Shown piece by piece: positions 1-6,883 of a DNA stretch of 13,440 nucleotides; the first letter of the stretch is position 1; the number at the start of each line of letters is the position of its first letter. A program made the translations under genes and the position numbers. The DNA lies in NCBI GenBank assembly GCA_023396345.1, contig JAEWWO010000035.1, positions 1 to 13,440 on the forward strand, given 5' to 3'. The notes beneath the pieces are model-generated. The model searched no databases, was not told where the DNA came from, and saw nothing but the letters and a program-made list of their open reading frames with translations. The stretch comes from Bacteroidota bacterium (GTDB lineage: Bacteria > Bacteroidota > Bacteroidia > Chitinophagales > Chitinophagaceae).

Positions 1-85
1 TGTACAAGGTGTAAAACCCGCTTATAAAAAAGCATACGTTACCTTGGCTGAAGGCGAAACAATTGATTTGTATTCAAATATTTAA
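1..85 (+). CDS. rplW: 50S ribosomal protein L23, C-terminal end (partial)
   Basis: Only the last 27 codons are present, read from position 2 and ending at TAA 83-85. The translation ends in KKAYVTLAEGETIDLYSNI, which is the usual C-terminus of Bacteroidota L23, the subunit protein that lies at the exit of the peptide tunnel and helps dock trigger factor and SRP. Its place directly before rplB is the canonical S10 operon order. The 5' part lies outside the window, so length and start cannot be judged. Identification rests on the short tail plus synteny. Confidence 0.9.
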   Translation, partial: VQGVKPAYKKAYVTLAEGETIDLYSNI

Positions 86-107
86 TTTAAATAAAAAACT
101 ATAGCAA

Positions 108-126
108 TCGGAGCTGAAAAATCCGA
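108..126 (+). other. Small inverted repeat in the L23-L2 spacer
   Basis: TCGGA (108-112) can pair with TCCGA (122-126) across a 9-base A-rich loop. The 5-bp stem is short and may be chance, but it fits a pattern of one small hairpin in many spacers of this operon. Confidence 0.3.
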
Positions 127-139
127 AAAAATTTAAAAA

Positions 140-976
140 ATGGCTTTAAAAAATTTTAAATCAGTAACTGCAGGCACCCGCTGGAAAATCGGGAACGCTT
201 ATGCTGAGATTACAACCAATAAACCTGAAAAGAGCTTGTTGGAGCCTCAACACAAAACAGGCGGTAGAAACTCACAAGGTCGCCGTTCTATGAGGCACAG
301 AGGTGGTGGAAGCAAACATCACTATCGCATAATAGATTTTAAACGCGATAAAAAAGATATTGAAGCAAAAGTAGTAACTATCGAGTATGATCCAAACCGT
401 ACAGCATTCATAGCTTTACTGGAATATACAGATGGCGAAAAAAGATATATCATTGCCCCTAAAGGTTTGCAGGTAGGTGCTACCGTAATTTCAGGCGACA
501 GCGTTGCTCCTGAATTAGGTAATGCTTTACAGCTTAAAAATATGCCCTTAGGTACTATTATTCACAACGTTGAATTACAGCCCGGACATGGAGCTAAAAT
601 GGTAAGAAGCGCAGGTGCTTCTGCTCAGCTTAGCAACAAGGAAGAAAAATATGCTGTATTGAAAATGCCTTCAGGAGAGTTAAGAAAAGTATTGATTAAC
701 GTATACGCTACTGTTGGTGAGGTTTCTAACTCCGATCACAGCCTTAGAAGCTACGGAAAAGCCGGTGCAAAACGCTGGAAAGGCATTCGTCCGAGAGTAA
801 GAGGTGTAGCCATGAACCCGGTAGATCACCCAATGGGTGGTGGTGAAGGTAGAGCTTCAGGTGGTCACCCAAGAAGCAGAACCGGTAAATATGCTAAAGG
901 CGAAATTACGCGTAAGAAAAAAGGTTCAGATAAACTGATTATTCAGCGTAAAAACGGTAAAAAATTAGGTAAATAA
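140..976 (+). CDS. rplB: 50S ribosomal protein L2
   Basis: This 278-residue protein is full length for bacterial L2, which binds 23S rRNA near the peptidyl transferase centre and supports subunit joining. The N-terminal RNA-binding domain carries the [17 protein letters not shown] region (about residues 41-57). The C-terminal domain carries the strongly conserved [15 protein letters not shown] block, with the His important for peptidyl transferase assembly at residue 230. A basic tail of Lys/Arg and Gly follows. The start ATG is preceded by an A-rich leader rather than a Shine-Dalgarno site. It follows rplW by 54 bases and precedes rpsS by 65, within the S10 operon. No irregularities are seen. 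Confidence 0.98.
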   Translation: MALKNFKSVTAGTRWKIGNAYAEITTNKPEKSLLEPQHKTGGRNSQGRRSMRHRGGGSKHHYRIIDFKRDKKDIEAKVVTIEYDPNRTAFIALLEYTDGEKRYIIAPKGLQVGATVISGDSVAPELGNALQLKNMPLGTIIHNVELQPGHGAKMVRSAGASAQLSNKEEKYAVLKMPSGELRKVLINVYATVGEVSNSDHSLRSYGKAGAKRWKGIRPRVRGVAMNPVDHPMGGGEGRASGGHPRSRTGKYAKGEITRKKKGSDKLIIQRKNGKKLGK

Positions 977-999
977 TAAATTTTAAAACAGTTAAAATG

Positions 1000-1013
1000 G
1001 TCTCGTCTGAGAC
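1000..1013 (+). other. Hairpin in the L2-S19 spacer
   Basis: GTCTC (1000-1004) and GAGAC (1009-1013) form a perfect 5-bp stem around a GTCT tetraloop. GGG follows but no T tract, so this is not an intrinsic terminator. It could stabilise an mRNA end or act as a regulatory structure; the role is unknown. Confidence 0.4.
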
Positions 1014-1041
1014 GGGATAAATCAACTAAAAACTTATAAAT

Positions 1042-1311
1042 ATGGGTCGTTCAATTAAAAAAGGTCCTTACGTAGATCACAACTTAGAAGGTAAAGTGTT
1101 AGCGATGAATGAGGGCGGATCAAAAAAATCAGTAATCAAAACATGGAGCAGACGTTCAACCATCACTCCTGATTTTGTAGGACACACATTTGCAGTACAC
1201 AACGGAAATAAGTTCATTCCTGTATACGTAACTGAATTTATGGTAGGTCACAAACTTGGTGAGTTTGCCCCAACAAGAAACTTCAGAGGACACGCAGGAA
1301 GCAAAAAATAA
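1042..1311 (+). CDS. rpsS: 30S ribosomal protein S19
   Basis: At 89 residues this matches the normal length of S19, which sits in the head of the small subunit, pairs with S13 and contacts the A-site finger of the large subunit. The N-terminus [15 protein letters not shown] and the conserved sequence [20 protein letters not shown] (about residues 34-53) are diagnostic, as is the C-terminal [14 protein letters not shown] block that reaches toward the decoding centre. Placement between rplB and rplV is canonical. The ATG is preceded by AAAACTTATAAAT, typical of the leaderless-of-Shine-Dalgarno starts in this window. Confidence 0.98.
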   Translation: MGRSIKKGPYVDHNLEGKVLAMNEGGSKKSVIKTWSRRSTITPDFVGHTFAVHNGNKFIPVYVTEFMVGHKLGEFAPTRNFRGHAGSKK

Positions 1312-1324
1312 ATTTTAAAAATTG

Positions 1325-1343
1325 GCTGATTTACCAGATTAGC
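1325..1343 (+). other. Hairpin in the S19-L22 spacer
   Basis: GCTGAT (1325-1330) pairs with ATTAGC (1338-1343), including one G-T wobble, around a 7-base loop. No T run follows. Weak evidence alone. Confidence 0.3.
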
Positions 1344-1363
1344 AAATTATCAAATTAATACAA

Positions 1364-1708
1364 ATGGAAGCAGTAGCTAAATTAAGAAATTATCCTACAG
1401 GACCACGCAAAATGCGTTTGTTGGCAGATGTTATTCGTGGAATGGAAGTAGAAAAAGCTCTTTCACTTCTTGAGCATCACCCACAGCACAATGCAGTTCC
1501 GTTGGCAAAATTGCTGAAAAGCGCAATCGCTAACTGGGAGCAGGGCAATGAAGGACAGAGTGCAGCAGATGCTGATTTAGTTGTAAAAACAATCTTTGTA
1601 GACGAAGGCCGTACCATTAAGCGTATGCGTCCGGCTCCTCAGGGTCGTGGTTACAAAATCCGCAAACGCAGCAATCACGTAACAATAATTGTAGATTCAA
1701 AAAAATAA
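1364..1708 (+). CDS. rplV: 50S ribosomal protein L22
   Basis: This 114-residue protein is the normal size for L22, whose beta-hairpin lines the narrow part of the exit tunnel and affects macrolide response. The N-terminal domain shows [20 protein letters not shown] (about residues 7-26), corresponding to the helical core. The C-terminal hairpin region [20 protein letters not shown] (residues about 83-102) matches the tunnel loop consensus, with no insertion or deletion of the kind linked to macrolide resistance. It lies 52 bases after rpsS and 50 before rpsC. Confidence 0.98.
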   Translation: MEAVAKLRNYPTGPRKMRLLADVIRGMEVEKALSLLEHHPQHNAVPLAKLLKSAIANWEQGNEGQSAADADLVVKTIFVDEGRTIKRMRPAPQGRGYKIRKRSNHVTIIVDSKK

Positions 1709-1719
1709 AAATATTAACC

Positions 1720-1741
1720 TGAAGTTTAGCAATAAACTTCA
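1720..1741 (+). other. GCAA-tetraloop hairpin in the L22-S3 spacer
   Basis: TGAAGTTTA (1720-1728) and TAAACTTCA (1733-1741) form a perfect 9-bp stem closed by a GCAA (GNRA-type) tetraloop at 1729-1732. No T tract follows, so termination is unlikely. A related hairpin with the same loop stands before rplO at 7678-7691, and one stem pair differs in a compensatory way (T-A here, C-G there). This supports a real RNA structure. Its ligand, if any, is unknown. Confidence 0.6.
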
Positions 1742-1758
1742 AATCATAAATAAGCAAT

Positions 1759-2532
1759 ATGGGTCAAAAAGCAAATCCTATTGGTAACAGACTTGGCATC
1801 ATCCGCGGATGGGACAGTAACTGGTATGGTAACAGTAAAGAGTATTCTAAGCGTTTAATCGAAGACCACAAAATCAGAACTTACCTGAATGCCCGTATCA
1901 ACAAAGGCGGAATTTCAAAAATAGTAATCGAGCGCACCTTAGGAAAACTTATCGTTACAATCCACACTTCCAAGCCGGGTATCATCATCGGTAAAGGCGG
2001 TAATGAGGTAGACAGAATTAAAGAAGAACTGAAAAAACTTACCGGTAACAACGACGTACAAATCAATATATTGGAAATCCGTCGTCCGGAACTGGATGCT
2101 GCAATTGTTGGCGATACTATTGCCCGTCAGATAGAAAACCGCATCAACTTTAAACGCGCTATTAAAATGGCTATAGCATCTACACTTAGAATGGGTGCCG
2201 AAGGAATAAAAGTAAAAGCAAGCGGACGCTTAGGTGGAGCAGAAATTGCCCGTTCCGAAGAATTTAAACAAGGTCGTGTACCTTTGCACACTTTCCGTAT
2301 GGATATTGACTATGCAAGCGTGTATGCACAAACTGTTTACGGAAAAATAGGACTTAAAATATGGATTTGTAAAGGTGAAGTATTAGGAAAAAGAGACTTA
2401 AATCCAAACTTCATCAGCGGTAAAGAAGCCGGACCACAACATGGTGGCGGTCACCACGACAGAAGAGGAGACAGAAGAGGCGGTGGAGACAGAAGAGATA
2501 GAAGAGACGACAGAAGAGAAAGAAGAAACTAA
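1759..2532 (+). CDS. rpsC: 30S ribosomal protein S3 with charged C-terminal tail
   Basis: S3 lies at the mRNA entry channel and contributes to mRNA helicase activity. The N-terminus [20 protein letters not shown] is classic, and the type II KH domain carries the GKGG loop at residues 78-81 within [18 protein letters not shown]. The C-terminal domain includes [20 protein letters not shown] and the [22 protein letters not shown] stretch. At 257 residues it exceeds the E. coli protein (233) because of a tail from about residue 225, made of GGG/HH and repeated DRR/RGD/RRDD units of alternating charge. Such tails occur in other Bacteroidota S3 proteins. The ATG directly follows AGCAAT. It is followed after 30 bases by rplP. 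Confidence 0.98.
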   Translation: MGQKANPIGNRLGIIRGWDSNWYGNSKEYSKRLIEDHKIRTYLNARINKGGISKIVIERTLGKLIVTIHTSKPGIIIGKGGNEVDRIKEELKKLTGNNDVQINILEIRRPELDAAIVGDTIARQIENRINFKRAIKMAIASTLRMGAEGIKVKASGRLGGAEIARSEEFKQGRVPLHTFRMDIDYASVYAQTVYGKIGLKIWICKGEVLGKRDLNPNFISGKEAGPQHGGGHHDRRGDRRGGGDRRDRRDDRRERRN

Positions 2533-2562
2533 TCAATTGACGAATTATTTTAATTATAAACA

Positions 2563-2985
2563 ATGTTACAGCCGAAAAGATCAAAACACAGAAAAGCCCA
2601 GAAAGGCAGAATCAGAAACGTAGCTAAAAGAGGTACTACCATATCTTTTGGTTCCTATGCACTGAAAGCTGTTGAACCAATATGGTTAAACAACCGCCAG
2701 ATAGAAGCTGCCCGTCAGGCTATGACACGTGCTATGAAACGTGAAGGTAATGTATGGATTCGTATATTCCCCGATAAACCAGTAACTAAAAAACCCGCTG
2801 AAGTACGTATGGGTAAAGGTAAAGGTAATCCGGAATACTGGGCTGCTGTTGTAGAACCAGGACGTATAATCTTTGAATGCGACGGTGTTCCTTTGGAAGT
2901 TGCAAAAAGAGCAATGGGACTGGCGGCACAAAAACTACCTATCCACACAAGATTCGTAGTTCGCAGAGACTTAATAACAGCATAA
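2563..2985 (+). CDS. rplP: 50S ribosomal protein L16
   Basis: This 140-residue protein is full length for L16, which helps organise the A-site tRNA binding region of the large subunit. The diagnostic N-terminus is [16 protein letters not shown]; the central [18 protein letters not shown] block (about residues 80-97) contains Arg82, equivalent to the arginine that some bacteria hydroxylate. The end, [10 protein letters not shown], is near the usual C-terminus. The start is fixed by the conserved MLQPKR motif; the leader is TTATAAACA. The rplP-rpmC spacing of 21 bases is among the tightest here. Confidence 0.98.
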   Translation: MLQPKRSKHRKAQKGRIRNVAKRGTTISFGSYALKAVEPIWLNNRQIEAARQAMTRAMKREGNVWIRIFPDKPVTKKPAEVRMGKGKGNPEYWAAVVEPGRIIFECDGVPLEVAKRAMGLAAQKLPIHTRFVVRRDLITA

Positions 2986-3006
2986 TAAAATTAAATATTA
3001 ATAAAA

Positions 3007-3210
3007 ATGGCGAAGGCAGCAGAATTTAATAAAGCAATCAAAGATCTTTCAGTAGAAGATTTGAAAGCTCGTATTCTTGAAGATAAACAGCGTTTGAAAA
3101 AAGTAGAATTTGCTCATGCAATATCTCCGCTGGAAAATCCAATGAATATCCGTAGCCTGAGAAAAGACATTGCTCGTTTAAAAACAGAATTAAACTCAAG
3201 AAAAGCGTAA
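3007..3210 (+). CDS. rpmC: 50S ribosomal protein L29
   Basis: A 67-residue, mostly helical protein of the usual L29 size, which forms part of the tunnel-exit platform next to L23. It shows the two-helix hairpin pattern: the first helix around [20 protein letters not shown] and the second in [19 protein letters not shown] (about residues 47-65). The [19 protein letters not shown] segment is the L29 signature, close to the E. coli version of the motif. It stands between rplP and rpsQ as expected. Confidence 0.97.
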   Translation: MAKAAEFNKAIKDLSVEDLKARILEDKQRLKKVEFAHAISPLENPMNIRSLRKDIARLKTELNSRKA

Positions 3211-3253
3211 TAAAATAGCAGAGAGTTTTGCTCGATGCATAAAATTAATAACA

Positions 3254-3511
3254 ATGGTTGAAAGAAATTTGCGTAAAACAAGAATTGGTGTTGTTAGCAG
3301 CAATAAGATGGATAAAACCATCACTGTTGGTGTTCTAAGAAAAGTAAAACACCCTCTTTATGGAAAATTCGTAAAGAAAACAACAAAATTCCACGTACAC
3401 GACGAAAAACAAGAAGCAGGCATTGGCGATACCGTGAGAATCATGGAAACTCGTCCGTTGAGCAAAACAAAACGTTGGAGATTGGTAGAAATCGTTGAAA
3501 AAGCAAAATAG
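3254..3511 (+). CDS. rpsQ: 30S ribosomal protein S17
   Basis: This 85-residue OB-fold protein binds the 5' domain of 16S rRNA early in small subunit assembly. Recognisable blocks are [20 protein letters not shown] near the N-terminus, [20 protein letters not shown] (about residues 32-51) and [20 protein letters not shown] (about residues 59-78), which match the S17 consensus. It has the normal length and no extension. Forty-three bases separate it from rpmC and 66 from rplN; the latter spacer carries the GTAC repeat. Confidence 0.98.
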   Translation: MVERNLRKTRIGVVSSNKMDKTITVGVLRKVKHPLYGKFVKKTTKFHVHDEKQEAGIGDTVRIMETRPLSKTKRWRLVEIVEKAK

Positions 3512-3519
3512 TTTTAAAA

Positions 3520-3554
3520 AGTACTCAGTACTTGGTACCCTGTACTCAGTACTG
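3520..3554 (+). repeat. Five-unit 7-base tandem repeat with core GTAC
   Basis: The S17-L14 spacer reads, in heptamers from 3520: AGTACTC, AGTACTT, GGTACCC, TGTACTC, AGTACTG. GTAC recurs exactly every 7 bases at 3521, 3528, 3535, 3542 and 3549. Each unit has a palindromic core, so the region can fold in many registers or offer repeated protein sites. The two GTACTCAGTACT blocks are 21 bases apart, about two helical turns. Periodicity is seen directly; function is unknown. Confidence 0.85.
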
Positions 3555-3577
3555 AATCAACATAAAAATAGAGTAAA

Positions 3578-3946
3578 ATGATTCAGCAAGAAAGCAGACT
3601 ATCCGTAGCAGATAACAGTGGCGCTAAAGAAGTGCTATGTATTAGAGTACTTGGCAACTCAGGTCAGGACTATGCAAAAATCGGTGATAAAATAGTTGTT
3701 ACCGTAAAAAGTGCTATTCCTGCAGGCGGTATCAAAAAAGGTACTGTTTCTAAAGCAGTAATTGTACGCACAACTCATAAACTACGTCGCAGAGATGGTT
3801 CTTATATCCGTTTCGATGATAATGCAGTTGTGTTATTAAACAATTCAGACGAGCCAAGAGGCACACGTATCTTCGGACCCGTTGCCCGTGAACTGCGTGA
3901 TAAAGGTTATATGAAAATTATTTCCTTAGCTCCTGAAGTTCTTTAA
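3578..3946 (+). CDS. rplN: 50S ribosomal protein L14
   Basis: At 122 residues this equals the standard L14 length. L14 lies at the subunit interface, joins bridge B8 and is the docking site of silencing factor RsfS. The N-terminus [20 protein letters not shown] is near invariant in the family, and the conserved region [20 protein letters not shown] (about residues 46-65) and the block [10 protein letters not shown] followed by [13 protein letters not shown] are present. The start lies 23 bases after the GTAC heptamer array, so that array sits in the immediate leader of this gene. Confidence 0.98.
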   Translation: MIQQESRLSVADNSGAKEVLCIRVLGNSGQDYAKIGDKIVVTVKSAIPAGGIKKGTVSKAVIVRTTHKLRRRDGSYIRFDDNAVVLLNNSDEPRGTRIFGPVARELRDKGYMKIISLAPEVL

Positions 3947-3959
3947 AAAATAAACAAAA

Positions 3960-3975
3960 GCCAACAGGCATTTTT
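3960..3975 (+). other. Weak hairpin followed by T run in the L14-L24 spacer
   Basis: GCC (3960-3962) pairs with GGC (3967-3969) around AACA, and five T follow after one A, with an A run on the 5' side. It resembles a minimal terminator, but 3 GC pairs are too few to expect efficient termination. The rest of this 82-base spacer holds an imperfect 14-base direct repeat that begins CGCTTT at 3990 and at 4004. Confidence 0.2.
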
Positions 3976-4028
3976 AAAATATATCAGTACGCTTTGAGCA
4001 TAGCGCTTTAAGCCAAAAGCATAAAAAT

Positions 4029-4367
4029 ATGAGCAACAGATTTAAACCAAAATACAATATCAAGAAAGGCGATCAGGTAGTAATCATCGCCGGAGATGAT
4101 AAAGATCTAAAAAAACCACGTACTGTACTGGAAGTGATCTTAGACAAAGGTCGCGTAGTGGTTGAAGGTGCTAACTTTGTAAGCAAGCACACTAAACCTT
4201 CTGCACAGAACACCAAAGGCGGTATCATTAAAAAAGAAGCGGCAATTGCTATCAGCAATGTAATGCTTTGGGACGCTAAAAAAAGCGCTCCTACAAAGGT
4301 AAAACGCTCTCGCGAAGATGGTAAATTAGTTCGTATTTCTAAAAAATCAGGGGAGGCAATTAAATAA
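4029..4367 (+). CDS. rplX: 50S ribosomal protein L24
   Basis: L24 is an assembly initiator of the large subunit that binds the 5' end of 23S rRNA. The 112-residue product shows the KOW motif near the N-terminus, from [22 protein letters not shown] (about residues 13-34), and the later [20 protein letters not shown] block (about residues 47-66), typical of bacterial L24. The C-terminus is somewhat longer than E. coli L24 (104), a small basic extension. Its TAA shares its last A with the ATG of rplE (TAATG), the only overlapping pair in the ribosomal part, which suggests coupled translation. Confidence 0.97.
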   Translation: MSNRFKPKYNIKKGDQVVIIAGDDKDLKKPRTVLEVILDKGRVVVEGANFVSKHTKPSAQNTKGGIIKKEAAIAISNVMLWDAKKSAPTKVKRSREDGKLVRISKKSGEAIK

Positions 4368-4942
4368 TGAGTACAAATGCATATGCGCCAAGACTGGCGC
4401 AAAAATATAACAAAGAAGTAGTTCCTGCTTTAATCAAAAAATTTGACTACAAAACTCCAATGCAAGCTCCAAAACTGGAAAAAATTTGCTTAAACAGAGG
4501 AGTAAACGGCGCTGTTGCCGATAAAAAACTGGTAGACATAGCTGTTGATGAGCTTACTCAAATCACCGGACAAAAAGCAATTGCTACTTATTCCAAAAAA
4601 GACATTTCTAACTTTAAGTTGCGTAAAGGTATGCCAATAGGTGCCAGAGTAACTTTAAGAGGGAGCAAAATGTATGAGTTCCTTGATCGTTTGATTTCTG
4701 TTTCTCTGCCACGTGTACGCGACTTCAAAGGCATCAGCGACAAAGCTTTCGACGGAAGAGGCAACTATACACTGGGCGTAACCGAGCAAATCATTTTCCC
4801 TGAAATTGATATTGATAAAGTAAACAAAATTACAGGGTTGGATATCACTTTCGTAACTTCTGCCAACACAAACGAAGAAGCATACGAATTATTAAAAGAG
4901 CTTGGACTGCCTTTTAAAAACGCTAAAAAAGATAATAACTAA
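4367..4942 (+). CDS. rplE: 50S ribosomal protein L5
   Basis: L5 binds 5S rRNA in the central protuberance and touches P-site tRNA. The 191-residue protein contains [19 protein letters not shown] (about residues 32-50), [20 protein letters not shown] (around 69-88) with the following [12 protein letters not shown], and the C-terminal [20 protein letters not shown]; all are L5 hallmarks. It starts with a one-base overlap with rplX, so the start is well supported. In E. coli the S8 autoregulatory site lies at the L24-L5 junction. Here there is no spacer to hold it, so any feedback site must lie within coding sequence or elsewhere. Confidence 0.98.
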   Translation: MSTNAYAPRLAQKYNKEVVPALIKKFDYKTPMQAPKLEKICLNRGVNGAVADKKLVDIAVDELTQITGQKAIATYSKKDISNFKLRKGMPIGARVTLRGSKMYEFLDRLISVSLPRVRDFKGISDKAFDGRGNYTLGVTEQIIFPEIDIDKVNKITGLDITFVTSANTNEEAYELLKELGLPFKNAKKDNN

Positions 4943-4964
4943 TAAAAATTAGGATAAAAATAAT

Positions 4965-5234
4965 ATGGCAAAAGAATCAATAAAAGCAAGACAAAGAAAA
5001 CGCGAAGCCGTTGTAGCACGTTATGCCGAAAAGCGTAAAGCTTTAAAAGAAGCGGGTGACTACGAAGCTTTAGACAAACTTCCACGTAATGCATCTCCGG
5101 TAAGATTAAAAAACCGTTGTCAGCTTACAGGTCGTCCTAAAGGTTACATCAGATACTTCGGTATGTCAAGAGTAATCTTCCGCGATATGGCTTTGGATGG
5201 TAAGATTCCTGGAGTAAAAAAAGCAAGCTGGTAA
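4965..5234 (+). CDS. rpsN: 30S ribosomal protein S14 (zinc-free long form)
   Basis: The 89-residue product is the longer, zinc-independent S14 type: it lacks the paired CxxC zinc motifs and has only one cysteine, in the block [20 protein letters not shown] (about residues 51-70), which matches the signature of this class. It binds the 3' major domain of 16S rRNA in the small subunit head. The N-terminal half is helical and rich in Lys, Arg and Glu ([21 protein letters not shown]). It ends in KKASW, the common S14 terminus. Twenty-two bases separate it from rplE. Confidence 0.98.
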   Translation: MAKESIKARQRKREAVVARYAEKRKALKEAGDYEALDKLPRNASPVRLKNRCQLTGRPKGYIRYFGMSRVIFRDMALDGKIPGVKKASW

Positions 5235-5254
5235 TAAATAAAACCGCGTGCATG

Positions 5255-5286
5255 TGAATCCTGCTGAGAGTAGAGGTTGTGGCAGG
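5255..5286 (+). other. Possible structured leader in the S14-S8 spacer
   Basis: In this 93-base spacer CCTGC pairs with GCAGG across a 17-base purine-rich loop, and AGGT-TGT downstream can alternatively pair with ACACCT just beyond. The region is richer in G and C than the other spacers. It could be a structured leader for rpsH, possibly a place for S8 feedback, but I found no convincing match to the known 16S or spc-mRNA S8 site. Confidence 0.25.
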
Positions 5287-5327
5287 CTAATAGACACCTT
5301 ATTTTGAAAGCATTTAATTAATATAAA

Positions 5328-5726
5328 ATGGTAACAGATCCAATTGCAGACTTTTTAACAAGAGTGCGTAACGCACAAATGGCCGGGCACAGAATTGTTG
5401 AAATCCCTGCTTCTAACTTAAAAAAACGCATTACAGAAATTTTATACACACAAGGTTACATCCTTAAATACAAATTTGAAGATGATAACAAACAAGGTGT
5501 TATTAAAATAGCGTTGAAATACGATCCTGAAACTAAGCTGCCTGCTATTCAGTCTTTGGAGCGTGTGAGCAGACCGGGATTGCGTCAGTACTCAAAACCA
5601 GCCGACTTTAAAAGAGTTATCAACGGTTTAGGTATAGCTATCATCAGCACTTCCAAAGGTGTTATGACCGATAAGCAAGCCAAAGCAGAAAATGTAGGCG
5701 GAGAAGTGCTTTGCCACATTTATTAA
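5328..5726 (+). CDS. rpsH: 30S ribosomal protein S8
   Basis: S8 is a primary binder of the central domain of 16S rRNA and the usual feedback regulator of the spc operon. This 132-residue protein begins MVTDPIADFLTRVRNAQMAG, the standard start, and has the C-terminal RNA-binding elements RVINGLGIAIISTSKGVMTD (about residues 95-114) and the closing GGEVLCHIY, with the STSKG and GGE motifs that contact rRNA. The length is normal. It is flanked by the two longest spacers inside the ribosomal protein block, 93 bases upstream and 163 downstream. Confidence 0.98.
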   Translation: MVTDPIADFLTRVRNAQMAGHRIVEIPASNLKKRITEILYTQGYILKYKFEDDNKQGVIKIALKYDPETKLPAIQSLERVSRPGLRQYSKPADFKRVINGLGIAIISTSKGVMTDKQAKAENVGGEVLCHIY

Positions 5727-5744
5727 TAAAAAATTATTTACACA

Positions 5745-5767
5745 CAGCAATATTGAAATGGTTGCTG
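5745..5767 (+). other. Hairpin in the S8-L6 spacer
   Basis: CAGCAA (5745-5750) and TTGCTG (5762-5767) form a perfect 6-bp stem with an 11-base loop. The ATG of a possible 22-codon reading frame (5758) lies in the loop. No T run follows. Confidence 0.4.
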
Positions 5768-5826
5768 ACGATGTATTAAAACAAAAACTACAAACGGAAA
5801 TATTAAGTTTTCTATACGGCAACTGA
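5758..5826 (+). CDS. Possible 22-residue small reading frame in the S8-L6 spacer
   Basis: An ATG at 5758 opens a frame that ends at TGA 5824-5826 and would give MVADDVLKQKLQTEILSFLYGN, which could form an amphipathic helix. It occupies the middle of an unusually long 163-base spacer between rpsH and rplF. I recognise no family. A reading frame of this size occurs easily by chance, and the A-rich leader gives little support either way. It may be a leader peptide, a decayed gene or nothing. Confidence 0.15.
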   Translation: MVADDVLKQKLQTEILSFLYGN

Positions 5827-5889
5827 AAGCGTTTGACAGTACATTTCAAAAAAGCAATTAAATAATAACAAAATTAAAATTAAGCAATA

Positions 5890-6444
5890 ATGTCTCGTAT
5901 AGGAAAAAAACCAATCACCATTCCGGACGGCGTTACAGTAACTGTAGGAAAAGATAATGTAATAACTGCTAAAGGCAGCAAAGGAGAATTTACTCAGGCT
6001 ATCGACCGCGATATTACAGTTGAAGTAAAAGACGGAGAAATAGTTTTAACCCGCCCGACTGACCAAATTCGTCACAGATCTTTACATGGTCTTTCACGCG
6101 CTTTACTTGCCAACCTTATTACCGGTGCAAGCGAAGGATTTAAAAAAGACCTTGAGCTGGTGGGTGTAGGTTTTAAAGCAGCAAATCAGGGCAACACTTT
6201 AGACCTTGCCTTAGGATATTCTCACAACATTGTATTTGAAGTTCCTAAAGAATTAAAAGTAACCACCGTTACAGAAAAAGGTAAAAACCCATTGATTTCG
6301 CTGGAAGGATCTGATAAGCAATTATTAGGTCAGGTAGCTGCCAAAATCAGAAGCTTACGTAAACCTGAGCCATACAAAGGAAAAGGTGTTAAGTATGTTG
6401 GAGAATACATTCGTCGTAAATCAGGTAAAGCGGCTGGTAAATAA
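5890..6444 (+). CDS. rplF: 50S ribosomal protein L6
   Basis: L6 stands near the factor-binding site of the large subunit, beside the sarcin-ricin loop. The 184-residue protein has the two-domain repeat of the family: the N-terminus MSRIGKKPITIPDGVTVTV, the mid-region LVGVGFKAANQGNTLDLALG (about residues 91-110) and the C-terminal rRNA-binding signature PEPYKGKGVKYVGEYIRRKS (residues about 159-178). The start follows the conserved MSRIGK motif and is preceded by AAGCAATA. It is slightly longer than E. coli L6 (177) because of a short C-terminal extension. Confidence 0.98.
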   Translation: MSRIGKKPITIPDGVTVTVGKDNVITAKGSKGEFTQAIDRDITVEVKDGEIVLTRPTDQIRHRSLHGLSRALLANLITGASEGFKKDLELVGVGFKAANQGNTLDLALGYSHNIVFEVPKELKVTTVTEKGKNPLISLEGSDKQLLGQVAAKIRSLRKPEPYKGKGVKYVGEYIRRKSGKAAGK

Positions 6445-6457
6445 AATATTTAATTAA

Positions 6458-6485
6458 TCTGCATTTTCCGGCAGAATCGGAAAAT
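6458..6485 (+). other. Pair of mutually exclusive hairpins in the L6-L18 spacer
   Basis: ATTTTCCG (6463-6470) and CGGAAAAT (6478-6485) form a perfect 8-bp stem with loop GCAGAAT. The same loop's GCAGA (6471-6475) can instead pair with TCTGC (6458-6462), which destroys the first stem. Both folds are visible in the sequence. The 8-bp stem should dominate. Whether the alternative is used is unknown. Confidence 0.5.
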
Positions 6486-6499
6486 AAAAAAATATAAAG

Positions 6500-6850
6500 A
6501 TGGATTTAAAATTAAAAAAACAAAAAATTCGCTACAGAATCCGTAAAAAAGTTTCTGGCACAGCTACAAAACCACGCTTGTCTGTTTTTCGCAGCAATAG
6601 CGATTTATATCTTCAGTTAATTAATGACGAAGATGGTGTAACTATTTCTTCCACTTCTACAAGAGATAAAGACATAGTAGCACAAAAAGGTACAAAAACC
6701 GAAAAATCAAAAATGGCCGGAGAAGCTTTAGCAAAAAAAGCTGCTGATTTAGGAATCAGTGAAATAGTTTTTGACCGCGGTGGTAACTTATACCACGGCC
6801 GTATCAAAGCAGCTGCTGAAGGAGCAAGAGAAGGCGGATTGAAATTCTAA
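6500..6850 (+). CDS. rplR: 50S ribosomal protein L18
   Basis: L18 joins L5 in packaging 5S rRNA in the central protuberance. The 116-residue product has the basic N-terminal tail followed by TKPRLSVFRSNSDLYLQLIN (about residues 23-42), the region that opens the L18 fold, and the C-terminal block KAADLGISEIVFDRGGNLYH (about residues 85-104) ending GRIKAAAEGAREGGLKF, which is diagnostic for the family. Length is normal. Spacing is 55 bases to rplF, with a strong hairpin, and 33 to rpsE. Confidence 0.98.
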   Translation: MDLKLKKQKIRYRIRKKVSGTATKPRLSVFRSNSDLYLQLINDEDGVTISSTSTRDKDIVAQKGTKTEKSKMAGEALAKKAADLGISEIVFDRGGNLYHGRIKAAAEGAREGGLKF

Positions 6851-6883
6851 TTGTATTAAATTATTTTAAATAAAAAGATTTAA

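Noticed and set aside
1881..2066. Minus-strand open frame of 61 codons inside rpsC
   Set aside because: It lies wholly opposite a conserved ribosomal protein gene and has no recognisable domain. The other minus-strand frames inside the ribosomal and cusA genes were rejected for the same reason.
2441..2623. Plus-strand frame rich in E and T across the rpsC end
   Set aside because: It is the shifted reading of the purine-rich DRR repeat of S3 and runs into the start of rplP. No independent support.
3520..3554. CRISPR-like array
   Set aside because: The units are 7 bases without spacers, so it is a simple tandem repeat.
4367..4367. E. coli-type S8 operator at the rplX-rplE junction
   Set aside because: The genes overlap by one base, and I could not see the S8-binding helix in the surrounding coding sequence.
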